A DNA stretch of 64,000 nt from Desulfobulbus oralis (lineage in GTDB: Bacteria > Desulfobacterota > Desulfobulbia > Desulfobulbales > Desulfobulbaceae). The translations under genes and the position numbers were made by a program. Numbering within the stretch: position 1 is the stretch's first letter; every line of letters begins with the position of its first letter. Below, in pieces: positions 9,231 through 22,565 of the stretch. The stretch spans positions 1,180,851 through 1,244,850 of the forward strand of contig NZ_CP021255.1 in NCBI RefSeq assembly GCF_002952055.1, in the 5' to 3' direction. The notes under the pieces were generated by a model. That model searched no databases, was not told the origin of the DNA, and saw only the letters and a list, made by a program, of their open reading frames with translations.

Positions 9231-9262
9231 AGGGGGTGCTCATGAGGGCGCCCCCTTTTTTT
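9231..9262 (+). terminator. Rho-independent terminator after mdh
   Basis: GGGGGTGC pairs with GCGCCCCC across an 8-base loop, followed by seven T residues. It lies 23 bases after mdh. It also overlaps a TTG at 9261, which is therefore unlikely to be the prfC start. Confidence 0.85.
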
Positions 9263-9287
9263 GTCAGGTTTCACAGGACAGACAGCC

Positions 9288-10874
<1,587 letters not shown>

Positions 10875-11016
10875 ACGCAGCGGGCATGCCGGAAAATCGG
10901 GCCTGCCCGGCCCGAAAAGGCCGGAAATCCTCTTGCAAATTTCCCGCAGGTCATTTATAGATGCTCCCGTCTGCCCCGGAAGGGCAAAGGATTCCGGCAG
11001 ACATCACCTCAAGAAG

Positions 11017-11092
<76 letters not shown>

Positions 11093-11129
11093 GAATTTAC
11101 CCTGGATTTTACTGGGGTTTCAGATACAG

Positions 11130-11162
11130 ACCCGCAGTCCTGCAGGGGATTGCGGGTTTTTT
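11130..11162 (+). terminator. Rho-independent terminator after tRNA-Lys
   Basis: ACCCGCAGTCC pairs with GGATTGCGGGT (one G-U) and is followed by six T residues, 38 bases after the tRNA end. Confidence 0.8.
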
Positions 11163-11279
11163 CGTGCCTGCTTCCGTCTTTTCGTTGCTTACCCTGCTTT
11201 TCGTTTTTTGTTTTCGTTTACGCCTGTTTTCTATAAATTTACGCCCAGATTTACGCCCGGGCGTAAAGCCGGATTTACT

Positions 11280-11700
11280 CGCTGGATTGCCAAACTCAAA
11301 GCAACAGGCAAATTGAAAACATTTGCGAGGCCTGTTATGCAGCCGATGAGCCGCCTGGTCCCTGGCGGCACAGAGCAGATTGGCCTCCCAGTCCCCAAAG
11401 TGGGTTCTGCCTGCAAGAGGCTGTGGCCGCCGGCTATATCGATACGCCCGGGCAACCGGCCTCTGCCCCGGCCGTACCTGCCTTGTCGCCTGCGGTGCCG
11501 GTGGGCGCGGCGCAAAGGACGGAAACTGGTACCGCCAGGCTGTACGGCTGCAGAGATCCAGTGGCAGATGCTCTCCCTCTGATGCGCAAGCCTGCATCCT
11601 CTGGATAGTGCAGCCGCAGACGGCCCGCAATCTGTTCGGGCGAGCAGTCGCTACGGAAGCTGCCCATCGACCCGGGCGCTCAGATCGGAGCGGCTCATGC
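11280..11700 (-). pseudogene. IS30-family transposase relic
   Basis: Three minus-strand frames carry successive pieces of the same protein found intact-looking at 60.2-61.2 kb: SPEQIAGRLRLHYPED, then RRAHRHRRRQGRYGRGRGRLPGRIDI, then AGRTHFGDWEANLLCAA. At least two frameshifts and stops separate them, and both IS ends are missing. Between the tRNA-Lys terminator and this relic there is a perfect 18-bp palindrome (11250-11267, TTTACGCCCGGGCGTAAA) with two more TTTACGCC copies upstream. No other gene is seen in 11093-11773. Confidence 0.8.
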
Positions 11701-11773
11701 GGCGGTCATGGCGCGGCAGTCAGCAGGCCGGGCACGAAGCCGGGTTTGGCCGGATCTGGAGCTGCCCTGGCGC

Positions 11774-13183
11774 TCATTTCTCTATCTGTTTGTATTGTTC
11801 TGCGGCAAAAAGCGCCTCCGCCAGCTCGCCCACGTTGGCGATGGCCACGAGCGCCATGCCCCTGACCCGCTTTTTTTGTTCCTGCACCTGTCGCCAGGCG
11901 GCAACGGGCAGCAGGAAGCGCGTAAAGCCCAGTCTAGCCGCTTCCTTCAGGCGCTGCTCCATTTGCCCCACGGCGCGCACCTCGCCGGCCAGGCCGATTT
12001 CGCCGCAAACCACGGTATGGGCGTCGATCGGTCGTTCCAGATAGCTGGATAGCAGGGCCGCAGCCACGCCCAGGTCCAGGGCGGGTTCGTCAATGCGGAT
12101 GCCGCCCGCTATATTTAAAAAGATGTCGTGATCGATCAGGTTGATGCCCTGCTTTTTCTCCAGCACCGCGGTCAACAGCGCCAGTCTCTGGGCATCCACG
12201 CCAATGGCCGTGCGCCGGCCCGAACCGCCGTTCGAGCGACTCACCAGGGCCTGCACTTCCACCATAATGGGCCGGGTGCCCTCCATACTGGGCAGCACCA
12301 CCGAACCGGCCGCTCCTTCCGGCCGCTCGGCCAGAAAAAGCGCGGAGGGGTTTGCCACTTCCGCGAGTCCCTGCTCTCTCATGGTGAACACGCCGATTTC
12401 ATTGGTGGAGCCGAAGCGGTTTTTTACGGTGCGCAGGAGACGAAACATCTGACCGCGGTCGCCCTCAAAGTAGAGGACCGTGTCCACCATATGCTCCAGC
12501 ACTCGCGGTCCGGCCAGGCTGCCGTCCTTGGTGACGTGGCCTACCAGAAAAACCGGGATATTCTCCCTTTTCGCGAGGGCCAGGAGCCGCGCCGCACTCT
12601 CCCGTACCTGGGTAATGGAGCCCGGGGTGGAGGCCACCTCCTCGCTGCTCACGGTCTGAATGGAGTCCACGGCCAGCAGCACGGGCCGCATTTTTGCAGC
12701 CAGCTCCACAATGGCTTCCACGCAGGTTTCTGTGGAAACGGCAATGCCAGACTCCGCAAGCCCGAGTCTGCCGGCACGCATCCGAATCTGGCTGAGCGAC
12801 TCCTCGCCCGTCACATACAGCACCTGACCGTAAGCGGCCGCCACACCTGTCATGAATTGCAGCAGCAAGGTGGATTTGCCAATGCCCGGATCACCGCCGA
12901 TCAACACCAGAGAGCCCGGCACAATGCCGCCGCCCAGCACCCGGTCCAGCTCGGCGATGCCCGTGACAAGGCGCTGGCTGTCCTCCGGCGCAGGTCCCCC
13001 ACCGTTCACCAGCGCCTGCGCTTCCGCCCCGGTGTGCCTTCTGGCGGCAGGTGGCGTGGCTGCGCTTTCCACCAGGCTGTCCCAGGCGCCGCAGTCCGGG
13101 CAGCGGCCCAGCCATTTCCGGCTTTCAAAGCCACACTGCCGGCAGCGGAAAAGGGTTTTGGTTTTACCGGGCTGCGTCATCAT
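11774..13183 (-). CDS. radA: DNA repair protein RadA (RecA-like ATPase with Lon-type domain)
   Basis: RadA promotes branch migration of recombination intermediates. The 469-residue protein opens with the C4 zinc finger (CRQCGFESRKWLGRCPDCGAW). Then come Walker A GGDPGIGKSTLL, the RadA-specific KNRFGSTNEIG motif, and the C-terminal Lon-protease-like domain (GVDAQRLALL to the GEIGLAGEVR region). The tandem ATG at 13183/13180 follows an AGGA sequence. The longer upstream reading frame has no RadA similarity. The start overlaps the end of the neighbouring membrane-protein gene by 20 bases, so the two are probably co-transcribed. Confidence 0.95.
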   Translation of the reverse strand: MMTQPGKTKTLFRCRQCGFESRKWLGRCPDCGAWDSLVESAATPPAARRHTGAEAQALVNGGGPAPEDSQRLVTGIAELDRVLGGGIVPGSLVLIGGDPGIGKSTLLLQFMTGVAAAYGQVLYVTGEESLSQIRMRAGRLGLAESGIAVSTETCVEAIVELAAKMRPVLLAVDSIQTVSSEEVASTPGSITQVRESAARLLALAKRENIPVFLVGHVTKDGSLAGPRVLEHMVDTVLYFEGDRGQMFRLLRTVKNRFGSTNEIGVFTMREQGLAEVANPSALFLAERPEGAAGSVVLPSMEGTRPIMVEVQALVSRSNGGSGRRTAIGVDAQRLALLTAVLEKKQGINLIDHDIFLNIAGGIRIDEPALDLGVAAALLSSYLERPIDAHTVVCGEIGLAGEVRAVGQMEQRLKEAARLGFTRFLLPVAAWRQVQEQKKRVRGMALVAIANVGELAEALFAAEQYKQIEK

Positions 13184-13619
13184 CTTGTCCTGAGCGGTTT
13201 CGCGCCTTGCCGGGGAATGCCTCACGGAGCGGGCCGTCGTGCAGCCACAGGCAGGCGCAGATGCAGTATAGGCAGGCCGAGGTCGGGATATTGGCGGTCC
13301 GCATGCTTGCCGCCACAAAGGGATTTTTCCACGACCAGTAGGCCCAGTACACGCCATCCACCGACCACCATGCGCCCACAAGGGCCAGTGGCAGCCAGAC
13401 CCAGCGTCTGCGCACCAGCGCCCGGCTGCTGATGGGTGCGAAAATATAGGTGAAAAGGGCCATCAGGAAACTGAGCGGCACATCCCAGTCCAAAGCGCCG
13501 ACCCTGTACGCGCCAAAAACCAGAATGCTCACGCCGCAGGCCAGCGTGAAGAGCTTCCAGAGGCGCAGGTAGTCGCGCAGGGAAATCAGGGGGGCGGCTG
13601 TTTGTGTTGTCATCGCCAA
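13164..13619 (-). CDS. Small membrane protein of unknown function
   Basis: I do not recognise this 151-residue protein. Three or four hydrophobic stretches are visible (LWKLFTLACGVSILVFGAY, VPLSFLMALFTYIFAPIS, VWLPLALVGAWWSVDGVYWAYW), and a Cys-rich CLYCICACLW segment lies near the C-terminus. The start may be the TTG at 13619, with AGGAG at good spacing, or the ATG at 13613. It overlaps radA by 20 bases. Confidence 0.55.
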   Translation of the reverse strand: MAMTTQTAAPLISLRDYLRLWKLFTLACGVSILVFGAYRVGALDWDVPLSFLMALFTYIFAPISSRALVRRRWVWLPLALVGAWWSVDGVYWAYWSWKNPFVAASMRTANIPTSACLYCICACLWLHDGPLREAFPGKARNRSGQDDDAAR

Positions 13620-13788
13620 AACCAGCTCCTGTTGCAGCGCTCAAAAGAGCCCGGACAGCACGCCAAAACCCGGATCGGGGCGCAGCGGATGCGCGGCCAG
13701 CTTTCGGGGCAGGCCTTTGCGCACAGGCATTTGTCCATCTTTTACTCGCCATCTGCAATGCCCGACTTGTTCAGCGGGCTGCTGTACC

Positions 13789-13824
13789 AAAAAGAGCCCC
13801 TTTCCCAAACGAGAAAGGGGCTCT
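13789..13824 (-). terminator. Rho-independent terminator after pckG
   Basis: Read on the minus strand, AGAGCCCCTTTC pairs perfectly with GAAAGGGGCTCT across an 8-base loop and is followed by five T residues. It sits 20 bases after the pckG stop. Confidence 0.88.
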
Positions 13825-13843
13825 GCAGCGAAAACGGTGTTGC

Positions 13844-15784
13844 TCACTTCACAAAGTACTGAGGCTTCACCACATTGCCCATACTCTTTTTCAGTGCGAG
13901 CAGCCCTTCTTTCTGCTCCGCATACACCCGGAACAGACGTTCGGAGGCGTTTTCTTCCTGCTTCCAGGCCTCGGTCTGCATATCGATACGGTCAACAATG
14001 TTGTCGATATACAGGGAGAACTGCATGGTGTAGAGGCTTTCCGGGTACTCCTTGTCGATCCTCTCCCTGAAGAGCTTTTTCAGGTCTTCGTATTTCGGGA
14101 TCATGCCAATCGGAGTTTCCAGCGCCTGCACATCGCCATTGGCGTACAGCTCCAGCCAGCCCAGCCAGACGTGCACGTCGCGCTTCTCGCCCAAAAGGCC
14201 CTTGCCGCTGCCGCCGCGCGCCTCATGGGTCAGGAAGTAGTTCAGACCAGCCATGACCGGTTTCTCCTTCAGGGCGTCTGAATTGTAGAAATTGAACTGG
14301 GCCTGCAGATACTCGGGCAGCGGCGGTGCGACAAAAGGCGCGTTGGCCCAGGGCTGGCGCTTGACGCCGGTGGCGCCCATTTCCGTGGCCGTGGCCTTGG
14401 ACACGATGGACGCGCCGATGGCTACGCCCGCATCCATGCTCCTGGCAACCCAGATGGGCGGCATGGTGTTGCTGTCGCGGCCGGAGTAGGTGATGACCTT
14501 GATCTGTACCCCTTTGGGATCGGAGTTGCGCGCCTTGTCGTGGTTTTCGATGGCCTCGGCTTTCAGGGTGCAGCGGGAATTCGGATGGGACATGGGCACA
14601 TCCTGCATGTCTTTGGTCCACTGGCCCTGATAGTTGTTGCCCCAGGCCGGGATTTCCTCGCCGTCGCCTTCCCAGCGCGGCTTTTTGTTCTCGTCAATCA
14701 GGACATTGGAGAAGATGACTTCCGTGCCTTCTTCCCGCAGGCACTTGATGAGGTAGGGATCGCCTTCCCTGTTCACGTCCTTCAGAATGCCGAAAATGCC
14801 GACTTCCGGGTTCACGGCGCGGAGCGTGCCGTCTTCCGCGATCCACATTTGGGCCAGATCGTCGCCCACAAAGCGGTCGCCGGCCATGGCGGTCGTGGTT
14901 TTGCCGCAGCCGGATGGCGCCGCGCCGGCGCAGAAGGTGATGCGGCCGCCGGGGCCATTGATGCCGGTGATGAACATGTGCTCGGAGAGTTCCTTGCCCG
15001 GGAACTTGTAGAGGGCACAGTCGGTGGCAAAGCGGTGATTGCCCTTCTTCATCATCAGGGTATTGCCGGCATAGGTGCAGTAGCTGGAATAGGTGGTCTG
15101 CCAGCTCCGGTCCATATAGATGCGGGCCTTGGGCATGTCTTCCGAGCGGTTGCTGCCTTCGGCGTGCAGGTTGGTGAAGAACTCGCCGCGGCGGGCGACC
15201 TCCTTGTTGAAGTCGGTGTAGCAGTTGCGGTAGAGCAGGCCGGCGGAGTGCATGACATAGGTGGAGCTGGACATCTCGATGGCCGGGATGGCGGAGTGCG
15301 CTCCTACCGGCCCGCGGATGTAGAAGCCCACAAACATGGTTTTGCCGCGCATAATGCCGCGCATGTACTGCTTCATGTAGTTATGGGATTCCTGGCGTGG
15401 TTCTTTTTTGGCCAGTGAAGACAGTCCTTCGTCTTCGTTGACGATGTAGAAGGTCTGGGCCACGATACGGCCCTGATCCTCAGGCAGGTCAAAATGATAG
15501 GTATGCCCCTTGATGGCCAGCTCCTTTTCCTCGCCCTTTTCCAGACTGAGTTTGCGCACAGTGGCCATATCCTCGTCGCTGCCGGTGTGAATGAAAACAT
15601 TGTCCGGGTCGCAGAGGGCGATGGCATTGGCCACCCGCAAAAGCGCCTCTTCGCAGGTGATGGCGGCCAGCCTTTTCTGATGCTCCGGATTGAGCTTCTG
15701 CCTGAAGATTTCCTGGGCCTGGGCGATAGTTTTAACGCCGCCCAGATCCGAGAGAATGTCCACTCCTTCTTTGTACTTCAGCAT
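13844..15784 (-). CDS. pckG: Phosphoenolpyruvate carboxykinase (GTP)
   Basis: This enzyme converts oxaloacetate and GTP to PEP and CO2. At 646 residues it has GTP-class length. The P-loop/kinase-1 region is GAAPSGCGKTTTAMAGDR, preceded by FITGINGPGGRITFCAG. The Mn-binding and substrate loops appear in IPAIEMSSSTYVMHSAG and NLHAEGSNRSEDMPKARIYMD. I chose the ATG at 15784 because AGGAGG lies just upstream. Eleven residues further out have no homology value. It pairs functionally with mdh, and with pyruvate made by the sulfolactate pathway. Confidence 0.93.
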   Translation of the reverse strand: MLKYKEGVDILSDLGGVKTIAQAQEIFRQKLNPEHQKRLAAITCEEALLRVANAIALCDPDNVFIHTGSDEDMATVRKLSLEKGEEKELAIKGHTYHFDLPEDQGRIVAQTFYIVNEDEGLSSLAKKEPRQESHNYMKQYMRGIMRGKTMFVGFYIRGPVGAHSAIPAIEMSSSTYVMHSAGLLYRNCYTDFNKEVARRGEFFTNLHAEGSNRSEDMPKARIYMDRSWQTTYSSYCTYAGNTLMMKKGNHRFATDCALYKFPGKELSEHMFITGINGPGGRITFCAGAAPSGCGKTTTAMAGDRFVGDDLAQMWIAEDGTLRAVNPEVGIFGILKDVNREGDPYLIKCLREEGTEVIFSNVLIDENKKPRWEGDGEEIPAWGNNYQGQWTKDMQDVPMSHPNSRCTLKAEAIENHDKARNSDPKGVQIKVITYSGRDSNTMPPIWVARSMDAGVAIGASIVSKATATEMGATGVKRQPWANAPFVAPPLPEYLQAQFNFYNSDALKEKPVMAGLNYFLTHEARGGSGKGLLGEKRDVHVWLGWLELYANGDVQALETPIGMIPKYEDLKKLFRERIDKEYPESLYTMQFSLYIDNIVDRIDMQTEAWKQEENASERLFRVYAEQKEGLLALKKSMGNVVKPQYFVK

Positions 15785-16021
15785 GGGATCCTCCTTTAGG
15801 AACTGTATGATGAACAAGGTACGGTTTTGGGTGACCTGTTGAGAACCAGCTTAAACTCCTTTCCAGAAATCTGCAATTATGACTTCCGGTTATCTGGCTT
15901 TTTCCCGGCCTGCCGGCGGGAATGCAGCGGATTGCCGCACGATTCCTGCCCTGCATACAAAACTGCGCTCCGCTGCCGACCCGCTGTTGGGGGAGGAGGA
16001 TTCCGGCTGGCATGCGCCGAT

Positions 16022-17611
16022 TCATTTGCCGGAAGGAATGGCATCTTTTCCTGTCCGGATGCCCAGTTTGCGCATACGGTGTTGCAGGGTGCCGCGTGGA
16101 ATGCCCAGTTGCGCCGCTGCGCCGTTCGGGCCGGATATCCTGCCGCCTGTGCAGGCGAGCGCCTTTTCGATCAGGCGGCGTTCATTTTCCGCCAGAGTGG
16201 GCAGTGCCTCGTCCGTCGCAGCGAGGTGTGGGATATTCGAGCTGCCGGCCTGCGCCATGGGCCTCTGTTCGAGGGACAAGGGATTATGCAGGCGCAAGGT
16301 TTCGCGCACAAAGTTTTCGGTCACGGCTCCATGCAGAGAATGCAGGAGAATCCGGGTGACCACGTTCCGCAACTCCCGAATATTGCCAGGCCAGGGGTGT
16401 CCCTGGAGAGCCTGCAGCACGGAGGGGGCAAGATGGGGCGGTGTGATTTCGTGCTGTTTGGCAAACTGGTGGACGAAATACTCTGTGAAGAGGGGAATGT
16501 CATTTTTGCGTGTGCGCAGGGGCGGCATGGGCAGGATCACAGAGCCCAGACGATAATAGAGGTCAGGGCGAAGCCGGCCTTCCCTCATAGCCAGTTCAGG
16601 ATCAATATTGGTGGCCGCAATCAGGCGGATGTCCACCTCGACCGAGGTGGTCTCTCCCACGCGTTCAAAGGAATTTTCTTCAAGGACCTGCAGGAGTTTG
16701 CTCTGCATCTCCGGGGCCAGCTCCCCAATTTCGTCCAGAAAAAGTGTGCCGTGCTGGGCCAGTTCAACGCGACCAATGCGTTTGGTCGTGGCCCCGGTGA
16801 AGGCGCCCCTGGCATGACCGAACATCTCGCTCTCGAACAGGCTGGGGGCGATCGAGGGACAGTTGACCTTGACGAAGTTTTCTTCGTGCCGGGGGCTGTG
16901 CCGGTGCAGCCAGTGGGCCAGTACGCTCTTGCCGGTGCCGGTCTCGCCGGTAATGAGCACGGGGATGTTCAGCTTGGCGACCTGGTTGGCAATACCCATG
17001 ACCCTGGACATGGATGGAGTTTTCAGCAGCCGGCTGGCCAGCTCGGCATCGTTCGGCGCCAGGGTTGCCCGGGATTTGTTGTCCCGTTCGTCGGCAAGAA
17101 CGGCATAGAGGAACGTGGTGACGACCGGACAGAGGCCGATGAGAAAACGCAGAATTTCCACTACATTGCCGGGCTGCCGCACAAAGGAGACGTGCAGGGT
17201 GGCGATCACTTCCCGGTTGATGATGAGTGGCAGGGCAATGGTGGCGTTCAGACCTACCGAGGAGAGGGGCATGGGACCGTCACCCAGGTTCTGCGCGGCC
17301 AGATCGTTGATGAGCACCGGCTTTTTTGAGGCAATAGCCAGGCCTGCCACTGTGTTGCGCGCTACCCTGGTGTTGGCCAGCGATTCCACCACCGTGCCGT
17401 CGGCGGCGGTGAAGAGGTTGAGAAATTCCCGCTCCGCGTCATAGAGATTGATGCAGCAGCGGTCATAATGAAAGAAGGTGCGCAACTGCTCGGTCAGTAC
17501 CTGAAAAAATGCGTTTCTGTCCATCTGGTCGCCAATGACGCCAGCCAGGTGCTGCACTACCTGTCCCACGGCGGATGCCGGGTTGCCCAATCCGCTATCT
17601 GCATTTTCCAT
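16022..17611 (-). CDS. Sigma54-dependent transcriptional activator with GAF sensor domain
   Basis: This 529-residue NorR/FhlA-like enhancer-binding protein has an N-terminal GAF domain (about residues 15-170). The AAA+ domain follows with Walker A GETGTGKS, GAFTGA (about residue 267) and Walker B GTLFLDEIGEL. The C-terminus is a Fis-type helix-turn-helix (GAAAQLGIPRGTLQHRMRKLGI). The sigma54-contacting GAFTGA loop is intact, so it should be active. It is divergent from suyA, with a sigma54 promoter and a palindrome between them, so it is the likely activator of the sulfonate operon. The ligand is unknown, perhaps DHPS or sulfolactate. A 237-base gap to pckG holds no gene. Confidence 0.92.
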   Translation of the reverse strand: MENADSGLGNPASAVGQVVQHLAGVIGDQMDRNAFFQVLTEQLRTFFHYDRCCINLYDAEREFLNLFTAADGTVVESLANTRVARNTVAGLAIASKKPVLINDLAAQNLGDGPMPLSSVGLNATIALPLIINREVIATLHVSFVRQPGNVVEILRFLIGLCPVVTTFLYAVLADERDNKSRATLAPNDAELASRLLKTPSMSRVMGIANQVAKLNIPVLITGETGTGKSVLAHWLHRHSPRHEENFVKVNCPSIAPSLFESEMFGHARGAFTGATTKRIGRVELAQHGTLFLDEIGELAPEMQSKLLQVLEENSFERVGETTSVEVDIRLIAATNIDPELAMREGRLRPDLYYRLGSVILPMPPLRTRKNDIPLFTEYFVHQFAKQHEITPPHLAPSVLQALQGHPWPGNIRELRNVVTRILLHSLHGAVTENFVRETLRLHNPLSLEQRPMAQAGSSNIPHLAATDEALPTLAENERRLIEKALACTGGRISGPNGAAAQLGIPRGTLQHRMRKLGIRTGKDAIPSGK

Positions 17612-17674
17612 ATCTGTTTGCTATATTCTTGTGTCGGTACTCGTATGCGGACATTTATGCCCATATATAATCAG

Positions 17675-17694
17675 AATTGTTCAAAAGAACAATT
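17675..17694. promoter_or_regulatory. Palindromic candidate enhancer site for the GAF activator
   Basis: A perfect inverted repeat AATTGTTC-AAAA-GAACAATT sits about 75 bases upstream of the -24 element of the suyA promoter, and about 65 bases upstream of the divergent activator gene. Placement and symmetry fit an enhancer-binding-protein site, and it may also mediate autoregulation. Binding is an inference. Confidence 0.55.
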
Positions 17695-17766
17695 ACCTCC
17701 TGCTCCCGTTCATGGATTCGTATAAAAAATTCTTTATTTTCCATATGTTGCACTATCGGTGATGTG

Positions 17767-17782
17767 TGGCACAGGTTTTGCT
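17767..17782 (+). promoter_or_regulatory. Sigma54 (-24/-12) promoter of the suyAB-hps operon
   Basis: TGGCACAGGTTTTGCT matches the sigma54 consensus TGGCAC-N5-TTGCW at every conserved base, with GG and GC exactly 10 bases apart. Transcription would start near 17793, leaving a leader of about 95 bases before suyA. Confidence 0.85.
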
Positions 17783-17888
17783 GATGAAACTGTAACAACG
17801 AGGGCCGCAGGCAGGTGTGCAGAAGGCGAGGGCGCCCACTGCCAGGGCATGAAACCTGAACAACGGTAGACAGGGAAAGGAGAAGGCA

Positions 17889-18173
17889 ATGACAACCCAT
17901 TTTGTGGTGCACGAACCCGGCGACAGCGTCGGCGTTGTCGTGGTTGAGGGAATCAAAAAAGGCGACAAGCTCAATGGCTGGGTCATGGACGGCGATTCGA
18001 CCATGGAGTTTGAAACCTTGAGTGACATTCCGATTGGACACAAGATTGCGCTCAAAGATCTGGCGGTGGGCGATACCGTCATCAAATACGGCACGGATAT
18101 CGGCAAGGTAGTGCAGCCCATCAGGCGCGGCGAGCACCTGCACGTGCACAACATTAAAACCAAGAGATGGTAA
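17889..18173 (+). CDS. suyA: (2R)-sulfolactate sulfo-lyase, small subunit SuyA
   Basis: SuyAB splits (R)-sulfolactate into pyruvate and sulfite in the cytoplasm. This 94-residue protein is a stand-alone SAF domain, as in the small subunits of the UxaA/altronate dehydratase superfamily. A strong Shine-Dalgarno (AAAGGAGAAGG) precedes the ATG. It is the first gene after the sigma54 promoter, and its end nearly touches suyB. Split SAF plus UxaA-like pairs also occur in sugar-acid dehydratases, so the sulfolactate assignment leans on the adjacent hpsN. Confidence 0.83.
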   Translation: MTTHFVVHEPGDSVGVVVVEGIKKGDKLNGWVMDGDSTMEFETLSDIPIGHKIALKDLAVGDTVIKYGTDIGKVVQPIRRGEHLHVHNIKTKRW

Positions 18174-18178
18174 TTCCG

Positions 18179-20670
<2,492 letters not shown>

Positions 20671-20689
20671 GCCTCCGTGAGGTGCAATC

Positions 20690-21460
20690 ATGAACAGCAT
20701 TACCAAACTGTTTGATCTCTCAGGCCGGACGGCCATGGTGACCGGTGGCAATTCCGGCATCGGCGAGGCCATTGCCCGTGCCTTGGGTCTGGCCGGTGCT
20801 CGTGTCATTTTGGTGGCCCGGCGGGCTGAAGTACTGGCCAAAGCCTGTACAGACATGCAGACGGCGGGTATCAATGCCCAGTTGCTGGCCGCCGACCTCT
20901 CCACCCCGGAACAGGCGCTTGCCTGTGGCAAAAAGGCCCTTGAGCAGTTCAGGCGGATTGACATCCTGTGCAACGTGGCCGGCGTCAATCTGCGCCAGCC
21001 CTTCATGGACGTCAGGCCTGAGGCCTTTCTTCTGCACATGAACCTGCATCTGGCCGCACCCTTCTTCCTCACCCAAACCCTGGCGCCGGCCATGGCCACA
21101 CGGCAGTGGGGCCGCATCATCAATATTGCCTCTCTGCAATCCTATCGTGCCTTTGCCAGGAGTGCGCCCTACGGCGCTGGCAAGGGCGGCGTGGTGCAGC
21201 TGACCCGCGCCATTGCCCAGGAATGGAGTTCCTGCGGCATTACCTGCAATGCCATCGGCCCGGGCTTTTTTCCCACGCCACTGACCGAACCGGTGTTCTC
21301 CGATCCGGACTTGGCAAACAAAAACGCGGCACAAACCTGCATCGGCCGTAATGGGCAGCTTGAGGACCTTTACGGTTGCGCGGTCTTTCTGGCCAGCGAT
21401 GCATCGGCCTATATTACCGGCCAGACCATCATGATCGACGGTGGCTTTACGGCACGCTGA
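20690..21460 (+). CDS. hpsO: Short-chain dehydrogenase/reductase, HpsO-like (DHPS 2-dehydrogenase candidate)
   Basis: This 256-residue classical SDR has the cofactor loop TGGNSGIG at 18-25 and the catalytic Ser near 148-151 with Tyr161-x3-Lys165 (YGAGK). In known DHPS clusters an SDR and a zinc alcohol dehydrogenase (HpsO and HpsP) interconvert DHPS enantiomers through the 2-keto form, so that HpsN can use the R isomer. The order hpsN-SDR-zinc dehydrogenase here matches that logic. The substrate is an inference. GAGGTG lies before the ATG, and the gap to hpsN is 19 bases. Confidence 0.72.
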   Translation: MNSITKLFDLSGRTAMVTGGNSGIGEAIARALGLAGARVILVARRAEVLAKACTDMQTAGINAQLLAADLSTPEQALACGKKALEQFRRIDILCNVAGVNLRQPFMDVRPEAFLLHMNLHLAAPFFLTQTLAPAMATRQWGRIINIASLQSYRAFARSAPYGAGKGGVVQLTRAIAQEWSSCGITCNAIGPGFFPTPLTEPVFSDPDLANKNAAQTCIGRNGQLEDLYGCAVFLASDASAYITGQTIMIDGGFTAR

Positions 21461-21493
21461 ACGCACAACTCCTTCATCCACACAGGAGGCGTC

Positions 21494-22495
21494 ATGAAAG
21501 CACTGGTTTACAAAAAACCGGAACTGATGGCTCTGGAGGACTATCCCGATCCCGTGCTCGCCAGCGGAGAAGTCATCATCAAAATTGAATCATCCGGCAT
21601 CTGCGGTTCGGACATGCATGCGTACTTTGGCCATGACCCGCGGCGCATGCCCGGTTTGGTCATGGGACACGAAGTCTCGGGAGTCATCCACCAAAGCGCT
21701 TCGCCACTGTACAAACCCGGCAAAAAAGTGACCGTCGACCCGCTGATCACCTGCGGCTTCTGCTCCTACTGCCGCACCGGGCGCGACAATCTCTGCGAAA
21801 ACCGCACAATGATTGGGATGAACCGACCCGGCGCCTATGCCGAATACATGGCGATCCCGGCCGCCTCGGTGGTGCCCATTCCCGAAGACATGCCGCACAG
21901 GGTGGCGGTGCTGACCGAGCCGGCCGCAACGGTCGTCCATGCCCTCAGCATCTCGGAAGCCCGCATGCACCGTCCGGTACAGGAACAGCAGGTTCTGGTC
22001 ATTGGTGGCGGTGCCATTGGCATGCTGATGGCTCTTCTCCTGACCTCGCGTGGCGTCCGCCACGTGGATCTGGCAGAAACCAACGCTCTGCGCCGGGTCT
22101 CTGCCGCCGAGCATCTGCCGGCCCGTATTATAGATCCCGTGGACACGCCCCCTGCGGAATCCTCCTACAACTTTGTGGTCGATGCGGTGGGTCGCAAGGT
22201 CACGCGCGACATGGCCATCCAGGCGCTCAAGCCAAACGGGGTGCTGATGCACATGGGTCTGCAGGACTGGAGCAGCGAAGTGGACATGCGCAAGATCACC
22301 CTGGCCGAGCTGATCGTGCTGGGCACCTACACCTACAGCTATGCGGACATACAGGCCACGGTCCAAGCCCTGCACGATCAGGTCTTTGGCGATCTCGGCT
22401 GGGTTGAGTATCAGCCCCTGGCCGATGGCCCCGGGGCCTTCGCGATGCTGGCCCGGCACAAGATCAGGGCGGCAAAAATAGTGCTGCAACCCTGA
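21494..22495 (+). CDS. hpsP: Zinc-dependent alcohol dehydrogenase, HpsP-like (DHPS 2-dehydrogenase candidate)
   Basis: This 333-residue medium-chain dehydrogenase has catalytic zinc ligands at Cys37 (GICGSD) and His59-Glu60 (GHE), structural zinc cysteines at 87, 90, 93 and 101, and a Rossmann loop VLVIGGGAIGM. A strong AGGAGG precedes the ATG. It sits directly after the SDR in the sulfonate operon, so the pair probably isomerises DHPS. A sorbitol- or threonine-type activity is the alternative if the context misleads. Confidence 0.72.
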   Translation: MKALVYKKPELMALEDYPDPVLASGEVIIKIESSGICGSDMHAYFGHDPRRMPGLVMGHEVSGVIHQSASPLYKPGKKVTVDPLITCGFCSYCRTGRDNLCENRTMIGMNRPGAYAEYMAIPAASVVPIPEDMPHRVAVLTEPAATVVHALSISEARMHRPVQEQQVLVIGGGAIGMLMALLLTSRGVRHVDLAETNALRRVSAAEHLPARIIDPVDTPPAESSYNFVVDAVGRKVTRDMAIQALKPNGVLMHMGLQDWSSEVDMRKITLAELIVLGTYTYSYADIQATVQALHDQVFGDLGWVEYQPLADGPGAFAMLARHKIRAAKIVLQP

Positions 22496-22565
22496 GCGCC
22501 GGCAGGCTGCCTGTGCTGCGGTTTCCCATATCAACAAGCGCCGGAAACGGCCAAGGAGCAAGACC

